This document shows, one piece after another, positions 43,395 through 49,742 of a DNA stretch of 49,742 nt (the stretch's first letter is position 1; the number at the start of each line of letters is the position of its first letter). The notes beneath the pieces are model-generated. The model did no database searches. It was given only the letters and a program-made list of their open reading frames with translations, and was not told the origin of the DNA. This DNA comes from Methylacidiphilales bacterium (GTDB lineage Bacteria; Verrucomicrobiota; Verrucomicrobiia; Methylacidiphilales; UBA1321). A program made the position numbers and the translations under genes. The stretch lies in the NCBI GenBank assembly GCA_021272315.1, contig JAJSLI010000126.1, positions 1 to 49,742 on the forward strand, read 5' to 3'.

Positions 43395-44306
43395 TTACTT
43401 CAAGGTCAGGATCAGCGCCACGGTCGCCACCGCGCCCGCTCCAATGAGCAGTTGCGGCACAACCCGCAGGCGCAGCCGCGCCATGACGGATTCGATCACT
43501 CCGATGGCAACGGCCAGTCCGAACATTCCTCCCAAAGCCATGGCGAGATTCAGCCAGGGATTCCCGCTGGAGAACGGAAGCGCCACGCCCAGCGCCAGCG
43601 CGCCGAGCAGCCACAACTTCAATGCGGAGGTATAAAGAATGAAGGCGAAATCCGGCCCGCTGTGGTCCAGCACCATCACCTCGTGAATCATTGTCAGTTC
43701 GAGATGGGTGTTGGGATCGTCCACCGGGATGCGCGAGTTTTCGGCCAGCAGCACAATCACCAAGGCAAGGACCACCAGCCCCAGCACCGGCCCGGAGTGG
43801 AGCCAATGGGCATTCGAGGCCTGCCCAAACATGGTCGAAAGCGAAAGCCGTCCGGTTTCCCGCACCAGCGTCGCCAGAGCGATGAACAAGGCCGGTTCGG
43901 TCAGCGCGGAAAAGAAGACTTCCCGGCTGGCCCCCATCCCTTCAAAACTTGAACCCGTGTCGAGCGCCGCGACCACGGTGAAGAATCGCATCAATCCAAG
44001 CAGGCCGGCAAAGAGCAGGAAATCCGCCGGAAACGCGAGCAGGGCGGGACATTTGCCCAACGGCATAAGCAGCGCCGCCGTTAATATCGCCGCCAGCCCG
44101 ATCATCGGCCCGGCGCGGAATATCCAGGTCGTGGTGCGGCTGTAAATCACTCCTTTTTGCAGGAGTTTGAACAAATCGAAATAGGTTTGAAGCAGCGGCT
44201 GACCGTGCCGTCCCGCAAAAAATGCCTTGGTGCGGTTGATGACGCCCAGCATCAACGGCGACAGCACGAGCGCCAGCAACAGCGGGATGAAAGAAAACGC
44301 GTTCAT
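43395..44306 (-). CDS. hyfC: NuoH/HyfC-like membrane subunit
   Basis: A 303-residue protein with about eight membrane segments. It shows the NuoH/HycD pattern: GVINRTKAFFAGRHGQPLLQ, FDLFKLLQKGVIYSRT, and the loop NSRIPVDDPNTHLELTMIHE, whose acidic residues face the large subunit. It is the membrane arm piece that contacts the electron-transfer module and starts the ion channel. It is 3 bp from hyfB. Confidence 0.92.
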   Translation of the reverse strand: MNAFSFIPLLLALVLSPLMLGVINRTKAFFAGRHGQPLLQTYFDLFKLLQKGVIYSRTTTWIFRAGPMIGLAAILTAALLMPLGKCPALLAFPADFLLFAGLLGLMRFFTVVAALDTGSSFEGMGASREVFFSALTEPALFIALATLVRETGRLSLSTMFGQASNAHWLHSGPVLGLVVLALVIVLLAENSRIPVDDPNTHLELTMIHEVMVLDHSGPDFAFILYTSALKLWLLGALALGVALPFSSGNPWLNLAMALGGMFGLAVAIGVIESVMARLRLRVVPQLLIGAGAVATVALILTLK

Positions 44307-44309
44307 ACC

Positions 44310-46298
44310 TCAGCGCAATTCCCAGACCAGCAATGCGATCAGCGTCACGGCGATATAAAGCACGTAAAGCTGGACTTTGCCGTGTTGCAGCCGCTGCAAT
44401 TGTGACAGCCACTCATGGACGCGGCCAAATACAGGCCGATACACTGCTTCGTGGGAAAAGTCGGGCGTCATGGTCTTCAGCGCGGCTTCAGCGGGAAAAA
44501 GGCCCCGTGGCGGCGAAATTATTTTCCTTGTGCCAAGCAACGGCCCAAATAAATCCGTCAGCGGCTGGGCAAACGAGGAGGCGGTATATTGCATTCGCGG
44601 CGTCGGCTGCGCATAACCGCATCTCCACGTGACATCCGTTTCCACCCGGCGGTGCTCAAGCAAATGGCGCCTCAGCAAAACCAGCGCGGCCAGCAACGCC
44701 AGAAATAGAGCCGTCCCCAACACAACAAATGACAGCGGACTAATCGCGGCGGCGAGGTTTTCATCGACGACCAGGGGTTGCAACCCCGTCATGCTTTCCA
44801 AAACCGTCTTCAAACTTCCAACGACAACCGGCGCAAACAAACAGATGAGAATGCACCCCGCCGCCAGGATCAGCATGGGCAACCGCATGGTCCACTCCGC
44901 TTCATGCGCATGCGCCACGTGTTCGCTGCGCGGCTCTCCGAGAAAAACAATGCCAAAGGCCTTGGTGAAGCACGCCACGGCCAACCCGCCAATCAGCGCC
45001 AGGCCGGCAACCAACATGAACAACGGCACGGCGACGGCCCCGCCTGTCGAAACACCGCCTTGGAACGCGCCCAGAAAAATCAGAAACTCACTCACGAAAC
45101 CGTTCAGCGGGGGAAGTCCCGAAATGGCCACGGCGCCGATGAGAAAGGCCGCGGCCGTCCATGGCATCCGTTTCAGCAGTCCGCCGAGGTGATCAATTTC
45201 ACGTGTTCCCGAACCGTGCAACACCGCCCCGACGCCAAGAAACAACAGTCCTTTGAACAGGGCGTGATTCACCACATGGAGTAATCCGCCGCCAAACCCG
45301 AGCACGACAAGAACCGGCGAATCCGTGCTCACACCCAACAAGCCGACACCGAGACCCATGGTGATGATGCCGATATGCTCAACACTGCTATAGGCCAACA
45401 GCCGCTTCAGGTCATGTTGCGCCAGCGCAAACAACACGCCGAGTCCACCTGAAGTCAGTCCAATAGCAATCAGTCCCCACCCCCACCACAACGGCGGCAC
45501 GCCCAGAAACGTGAGCGCGCGCAGCAATCCATAAATTCCTGTTTTGATCATCACGCCGGACATCAGCGCCGAGACGTGACTTGGCGCGGCGGGATGCGCT
45601 TCCGGCAGCCACACATGAAGCGGCATGAAACCGGCCTTGGTACCGAACCCGATGACCGCCAGTAAAAAAAGAACATTGGCCGGCCCATGCGTCCGGACGC
45701 CTTTTTCGGCCCAAACCGTGAAATCCATGGAACCGGTTTCACGGCCCAGCAAAAGAAAAAATACCAGCAGAAAAGCCGTGCCCAGATGCGTCGCCACAAA
45801 ATAAATCCAGCCCGCCTTCCGCACGGATTCACGTTCATGCTCAAACGTCACCAGGAAGAACGACGCCAGCGCCATCAATTCCCAGGCCATCAGAAACAAC
45901 ACGGCATTGCGCGCAAGCAGCACGAACATCATGCCCAGCACCAGCAGGCAGTAGAAAAACCATGACGGACCGAGCGAGCGGCGTCCCTGCCACGCCCGCA
46001 AATAGCCCACGCCATAAATCGCCGAAAGGGCCGACAGCACCAGGGTCGGCATGAGGAACCAGGCTGAAAGCGGATCAAGCTCGATGAAAAATTCGCCAAA
46101 CGGGACCGACCAGGGAAGACGCAGTTGTTCAACAGAGCCATGCAACAACACCCCAAAGGCCGGGAGGCAACCTGACACCGCCGCAATTACCACCGAGCCG
46201 GCGCCCACCCAGGAAAAATCCCTGTCGACGCGACTCAACAGCAACACCATTACCGCACCCACAAGCAGGATGGCCGCCGCTAATAGCAACAATATCAC
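44310..46298 (-). CDS. hyfB: Hydrogenase-4/complex I NuoL-like membrane subunit (HyfB-like)
   Basis: A 662-residue polytopic subunit, close in length to E. coli HyfB (about 670). Signals of the antiporter family are LFLMAWELMALASFFLV with the channel Glu, VIGFGTKAGFMPLHVWLPEA, and HDLKRLLAYSSVEHIGIITMG. It is the largest ion-translocating subunit of this complex and the first structural gene. Its start overlaps the stop of the HTH-EIIA regulator by 4 bp, so regulator and complex are coupled. Confidence 0.92.
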   Translation of the reverse strand: MILLLLAAAILLVGAVMVLLLSRVDRDFSWVGAGSVVIAAVSGCLPAFGVLLHGSVEQLRLPWSVPFGEFFIELDPLSAWFLMPTLVLSALSAIYGVGYLRAWQGRRSLGPSWFFYCLLVLGMMFVLLARNAVLFLMAWELMALASFFLVTFEHERESVRKAGWIYFVATHLGTAFLLVFFLLLGRETGSMDFTVWAEKGVRTHGPANVLFLLAVIGFGTKAGFMPLHVWLPEAHPAAPSHVSALMSGVMIKTGIYGLLRALTFLGVPPLWWGWGLIAIGLTSGGLGVLFALAQHDLKRLLAYSSVEHIGIITMGLGVGLLGVSTDSPVLVVLGFGGGLLHVVNHALFKGLLFLGVGAVLHGSGTREIDHLGGLLKRMPWTAAAFLIGAVAISGLPPLNGFVSEFLIFLGAFQGGVSTGGAVAVPLFMLVAGLALIGGLAVACFTKAFGIVFLGEPRSEHVAHAHEAEWTMRLPMLILAAGCILICLFAPVVVGSLKTVLESMTGLQPLVVDENLAAAISPLSFVVLGTALFLALLAALVLLRRHLLEHRRVETDVTWRCGYAQPTPRMQYTASSFAQPLTDLFGPLLGTRKIISPPRGLFPAEAALKTMTPDFSHEAVYRPVFGRVHEWLSQLQRLQHGKVQLYVLYIAVTLIALLVWELR

Positions 46299-47005
46299 GG
46301 CATGGCCTCTTTTCCCGAACCAGCCGCAGCAGCGCGCAGACTGCCGCTGATCCGTTTTGCCGCGTCCAGAATTTCATCGCGGTTGGCCTGTCGAACAATC
46401 AACGATTTGAAGTCGGCATCGCGCAACGCATACGCCAGCCGGGAAAGCAAATGCAGGTGCGCCTTGACGGTCGGGCTGATAAGAGTGAACAAGGCATGAA
46501 CCGGCCGGCCGTCCAACGCCCCAAAATCCACCGGCGCTTCGAGAAAGCAGAGCGTCACACTCGGTTGCGGCACATGAAGGACAATCGGATTTCGCACGTG
46601 AGGAATGGCAATGCCGTCGCCAATGGCGGTGGATTCCAACGCCTCCCGTGCCAGTAACACTTGCAGCAAAAATTCACGGTCCACCTTGTCCGGTAGTCGG
46701 AGCACTTCGACGATATTGCGGAGAACGGTTGGCTTGTTCTTGCCGGTCAAACGATAAAAAATACCGCCAATTGCAAGTGCATCGGACAATTCAGGAAGTG
46801 GCGCGTATCCGCTCACCGGTTCCTCAAAAATCCTCGGGGAGACATTGATTCGGTTCGCCGTGGCCCACTCGAGCAGCTCGGCGCGATTAAACCGATACTG
46901 TCCGCTCATCCTGTAACCCGGCAATTTTCGATCATCAATCCAGCGATAAACCGTCTTCTCTGAGACATTCAGCAGACCGGCGACATCTCTGACAGTAAGT
47001 TGCAT
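46295..47005 (-). CDS. HTH (excisionase-like) - PTS EIIA regulator of the Ehr operon
   Basis: Residues 1-50 are an excisionase/MerR-like helix-turn-helix (LTVRDVAGLLNVSEKTVYRW, then GQYRFNRAELLEW). A linker leads to a PTS EIIA type-2 (PtsN-like) domain, about 90-230, with the phosphorylatable histidine H136 in GIAIPHVRNP. EIIA-Ntr domains are phosphorylated by the PTS phosphorelay and report carbon, nitrogen or energy state. A direct fusion to a DNA-binding domain suggests that phosphorylation controls binding. The 4-bp overlap with hyfB and a dyad over its own start point to autoregulation of the complex. No PTS phosphotransferases are in the window. Confidence 0.85.
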   Translation of the reverse strand: MQLTVRDVAGLLNVSEKTVYRWIDDRKLPGYRMSGQYRFNRAELLEWATANRINVSPRIFEEPVSGYAPLPELSDALAIGGIFYRLTGKNKPTVLRNIVEVLRLPDKVDREFLLQVLLAREALESTAIGDGIAIPHVRNPIVLHVPQPSVTLCFLEAPVDFGALDGRPVHALFTLISPTVKAHLHLLSRLAYALRDADFKSLIVRQANRDEILDAAKRISGSLRAAAAGSGKEAMP

Positions 47006-47055
47006 TTTTCGTTGCGCCTAAATTATAAAATGCAATCTGGACATCTTTGGACATT
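47000..47055 (-). promoter_or_regulatory. Promoter and operator region of the regulator-Ehr operon
   Basis: A perfect 9-bp dyad, TTGCATTTT (47000-47008) and AAAATGCAA (47027-47035), encloses the start codon (47003-47005) and a consensus -10, TATAAT on the minus strand (47022-47027). Upstream are two direct TGTCCA repeats 11 bp apart (47038-47043 and 47049-47054) where a -35 box would be, suggesting an activator. No good -35 is visible. The leader would be only about 10 nt. Confidence 0.55.
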
Positions 47056-47127
47056 CTATAATCCGGGTTCAGAAATATCAAGCCTGTAATGGGCCCGATA
47101 CCCGGCACCAAACGAAGAGAGACCCCG

Positions 47128-48204
47128 TCAGCAGATGCGGGGGAGTTGCTCGCCAGAGAGCATGTCGACAACGCGGCTGCCTCCGATGCGTGTTTTCATG
47201 AGGACAAAGCCGGGATGATCAGAAGTGACCTCGCCGATAATGGCCGCGTGTTCGCCCAGCGGATGGCCTCGGATGGCGAGGAGAATCGCCTCGGCATCCT
47301 CCGGCGGGACAATGGCCACGAGCTTGCCTTCGTTGGCGACATAGAGCGGGTCAAGTCCGAGAATCTCGCAGGCGCCTTTGACTTCCTCGCTGATGGGGAT
47401 TGTGGCCTCGTCGAGCAAAATGCCGGCGCCCGCACTCTGGGCGATTTCGACCAAGGCGCTGGTGAGGCCGCCCCGGGTCGGGTCGCGCAGCACGTGGACA
47501 TCCCGGCCGGTGGCGAAAATCGCGTCTGTCAATCCGTTCAGTGGCGCGGTGTCGCTGGCGATCTCAGTCTCAAATTCGAGTCCTTCACGCACCGACATGA
47601 TGGCGATACCGTGAATGGCGATATAACCACTGACAATGATCTTGTCGCCGGGGCGGGCCCGTTTCGGATCGATCTCGACGCCCTCGCGCATCAGCCCGAT
47701 CCCCGACGTGTTGATGAAGATTTTGTCCGCCTTGCCCCGATCAACCACTTTCGTATCGCCGGTGACCAGCGACACGCCCGCCGCGTTGGCCGCCTGACTC
47801 ATCGATTGCACGACGCGCCGGAAATCATCCATCGGCAGGCCCTCCTCGAGGATAAAACCGACCGACAGGTGCAGTGGGCGCGCCCCGCACATGGCCAGAT
47901 CGTTGACTGTGCCGTGAACGGCCAGCTTGCCGATATCGCCACCGGGGAAAAAGACGGGATTGACCACGTAGGAGTCGGTGCTGAAGGCCAGACGCGCTCC
48001 GCCCACGGAAAAAACAGCGCCGTCGTGCAGCGGTTCGAGCAACTCGTTCCGGAATTGCGGCAGCACAATGTTCTGCATCAATTGTTGGCTCAACTTGCCG
48101 CCGCTGCCATGCGCGAGAACGATTTCGTTGTACTGGGTCAGCGGCAGCGGACATGAGCCCGAGAGCACGTCACTGGCATCTTCGGTCCGCCCTTTGTCGC
48201 TCAT
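47128..48204 (-). CDS. hypE: Hydrogenase maturation protein HypE
   Basis: HypE dehydrates a carbamoyl group on its own C-terminal Cys to give the cyanide ligand of the Ni-Fe site. The 358-residue protein ends in PRIC, the required terminus. It has the AIR-synthase-like ATP-binding fold with [29 protein letters not shown] and [13 protein letters not shown] use the ATG at 48204, since the longer frame to 48339 adds an Arg-rich tail that overlaps hypD. It overlaps hypD by 4 bp. Confidence 0.94.
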   Translation of the reverse strand: MSDKGRTEDASDVLSGSCPLPLTQYNEIVLAHGSGGKLSQQLMQNIVLPQFRNELLEPLHDGAVFSVGGARLAFSTDSYVVNPVFFPGGDIGKLAVHGTVNDLAMCGARPLHLSVGFILEEGLPMDDFRRVVQSMSQAANAAGVSLVTGDTKVVDRGKADKIFINTSGIGLMREGVEIDPKRARPGDKIIVSGYIAIHGIAIMSVREGLEFETEIASDTAPLNGLTDAIFATGRDVHVLRDPTRGGLTSALVEIAQSAGAGILLDEATIPISEEVKGACEILGLDPLYVANEGKLVAIVPPEDAEAILLAIRGHPLGEHAAIIGEVTSDHPGFVLMKTRIGGSRVVDMLSGEQLPRIC

Positions 48205-49319
48205 ACGGGCTGCAGCGCCTTCTTCCCAGCCTCCAGATGGCGCCCGTAGGCGTAATAGGCGGCGCAGGCCCCCTCGGCGGAAACCATCGTCGCTCCCAGC
48301 GGATGCTGCGGTGTGCATTGTTTGCCAAAGGCGGGACAATCATGCGGCTTTTTGACCCCCTGCAGGACGAGGCCGCTGATGCAGACGGAAGGTTCCTGCG
48401 TGTCGATCTTGTCGACTTCGAAAAGTCGTTCAGCGTCGTGTTCGTAAAACTCCTCCCGCAACCGATAACCGCTCCGGGGAATCGAACCGATGCCGCGCCA
48501 TTTGCGGTCGCAGGTCTCGAACACTTTTTTCACCAAGTCCTGCGCGGCCTGGTTGCCCTCCCGTTTAACGACGCGCGGGTACTGGTTTTCCACCACCGCC
48601 GTACCGGCTTCAAGCTGGCGAAGGGTCATCAGCACCCCCTCGAGCAGGTCCATCGGCTCAAACCCGGTGACGACGATGGGCACGTGATAACGTTCCGCAA
48701 TCGGCTCGTATTCATGGTAGCCCATCACCGTGCAAACATGGCCGGGACCGAGAAAGCCCTGCACCCGGTTCAACGGCGATTGCAGGATCGCTTCCATGGC
48801 CGGCGGTACGAGAACGTGGGAAACCAGCACCGAAAAATTTTTGATTCCCTGGCGGTGCGCCTGCCAGACCGCCATCGCATTGCCGGGCGCGGTCGTTTCG
48901 AACCCGATGGCGAAAAAAACGACTTTCTTGCCGGGATTGGCCCGCGCGATTTTGAGGCAGTCCATCGGCGAATAAACCACCCGCACGTCGGCCCCGCGCG
49001 ATTTGAGCACCAGCAGGTCAAATTCCGAGCCGGGCACGCGCAGCATGTCCCCGAAGGAACAAAAGATCACGTCGGGACAGCGCGCAATCGCGTGCGCCTT
49101 GTCGATCATTTCCAGCGACGTGACGCAGACGGGACAGCCGGGGCCGTGGACGAGTTCGACTTCGCCGGGCAGCAGGTGATCGATGCCGTATTTGACGATG
49201 GTGTGGGTCTGACCGCCGCAGACTTCCATCAGCACCCACCGGCGGGTGACGATCCGGCGGATCTAGCCGGCGATTTTTTGGGCCATCGCCTCGTTGCGGT
49301 ATTCGTCGAGATATTTCAT
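48201..49319 (-). CDS. hypD: Hydrogenase maturation protein HypD with in-frame TAG at codon 19
   Basis: HypD is the scaffold that assembles Fe(CN)2CO with HypC. The conserved core is intact: [35 protein letters not shown], and a [4Fe-4S] set toward the C-terminus ([15 protein letters not shown]). The true start is ATG 49319 ([18 protein letters not shown]), overlapping hypC by 4 bp, but codon 19 (49265-49263) is TAG. The sequence continues [17 protein letters not shown] in the same frame, exactly as the family does. GAG to TAG, one base, would explain it. If real, translation must re-initiate near GTG 49235 or ATG 49229 and lose about 30 residues. A sequencing or assembly error is also possible. 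Confidence 0.88.
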
Positions 49320-49612
49320 GGGGGCGGCCGGGTCGGTGAATCTTTGGCAACCGGTTCTTCCGCCTCGGGATCGTCGAGTTCGGATAACTGCTCCATTGCC
49401 TCGAGAAGTTTGTAGGTCCGAACGGCTTCTTCCTCATCAACCTTGCTCAGCGCAAAACCGACGTGGACAAGGACGTAATCGCCCATGTTGACCTCCGGCG
49501 TGTACTCGAGGCAGACCTGCTTGACGATGCCGCCGAAGTTGGCTTTGCCCATGCGGACTCCTTCGGCGTTTTCGCTGATCTCGACAAGCTTACCGGGTAT
49601 GGCCAGGCACAT
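49316..49612 (-). CDS. hypC: Hydrogenase maturation chaperone HypC
   Basis: HypC carries the Fe(CN)2CO unit from HypD to the large subunit. The start MCLAIPGKLVEI, with Cys2, is invariant and decides the ATG at 49612 although the frame is open further. The OB-fold body has GVRMGKANFGGIVKQVCLEY and GDYVLVHVGFALSKVDEEEA. After about residue 78 there is an acidic tail (SELDDPEAEEPVAKD) longer than in typical HypC. It is the first intact hyp gene in the window and overlaps hypD by 4 bp. Confidence 0.94.
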   Translation of the reverse strand: MCLAIPGKLVEISENAEGVRMGKANFGGIVKQVCLEYTPEVNMGDYVLVHVGFALSKVDEEEAVRTYKLLEAMEQLSELDDPEAEEPVAKDSPTRPPP

Positions 49613-49742
49613 TATCCGTCTCCGTGGGGGTTGAGGGTTTGACTCTGCCGTGCGCGATTTCCTCGCGCATAAGAACGTTATCACCGGGAGCGGGGTCTGT
49701 CAGCATCAGGTTCACGCGGCTGCCTTCTCTTCCCCCGCCACC

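Noticed and set aside
39672..46298. Calling the membrane complex an active hydrogenase-4 / formate hydrogenlyase.
   Set aside because: The large subunit lacks three of four Ni-Fe cysteines and no formate dehydrogenase gene is present.
47000..47055. Sigma54 promoter for the Ehr operon.
   Set aside because: A TTGCA is present, but no TGGCAC-like element lies at the required distance; the TATAAT box is a better match.
49712..49741. Last codons of another minus-strand gene (perhaps hypF) at the right edge.
   Set aside because: Only about nine codons before a TGA are visible, too few to support an assignment.

Overview
The window comes from a GC-rich bacterium. Shine-Dalgarno sequences are weak at many starts, adjacent genes often overlap by 4 bp, and small palindromic repeats are scattered between genes. 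The gene content (FecR lipoprotein, Gfo/Idh oxidoreductase with a sugar isomerase, PEGA-containing Ser/Thr kinase, TIR and sulfatase-modifying-factor domains, an Ehr-type membrane complex headed by an HTH-EIIA regulator) suggests the Verrucomicrobiota or a nearby PVC lineage. That placement is inference; no rRNA or other phylogenetic marker was examined. I saw no tRNA, rRNA, CRISPR array or insertion sequence.

Layout. 1-0.8 kb: 5' part of a sulfate ABC permease (cysT). 0.95-6.5 kb, minus strand: FecR-domain lipoprotein, then the overlapping unit lysS > MFS transporter > DUF374 acyltransferase. 6.9-9.8 kb, plus strand: one open frame joining a BtuF-like binding protein to polyphosphate kinase, with a candidate internal promoter for the kinase. 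10-11.8 kb: an AT-rich, lone OLD-family ATPase-TOPRIM nuclease next to a palindromic repeat. 12-16.6 kb: small secreted protein, M42 peptidase, VOC protein > rpe > membrane-anchored Clp-N protein, and an acyltransferase 3 protein.

16.6-28 kb is the most novel part. A minus-strand operon encodes TIR-TM-FGE > SLOG > SLOG with four membrane segments > patatin. Divergent from it are a lipoprotein and a TIR / Ig-like / FHA protein, and the latter converges on a PEGA-domain Ser/Thr kinase. I propose a Thoeris-like signalling or defence module: TIR enzymes make a nucleotide signal, SLOG proteins sense it, and membrane and lipase effectors act. A kinase-FHA phosphorylation layer may control it. None of this is proven here.

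28-32.6 kb: SthA-like flavoprotein, SGNH esterase, and a sugar isomerase with a Gfo/Idh oxidoreductase. 32.9-49.7 kb, all minus strand, is a hydrogen and energy block. HypCDE maturation genes come first, with hypD carrying an in-frame TAG. Next is a regulator fusing an HTH to PTS EIIA. Then comes a six-gene hydrogenase-4-like membrane complex whose large subunit lacks three of four Ni-Fe cysteines, so it is probably an Ehr complex and not a hydrogenase. Last is a complete NAD-linked bidirectional [NiFe] hydrogenase, hoxEFUYH, with its maturation protease and hypA. Together they would link H2, NAD(H) and probably an ion gradient.
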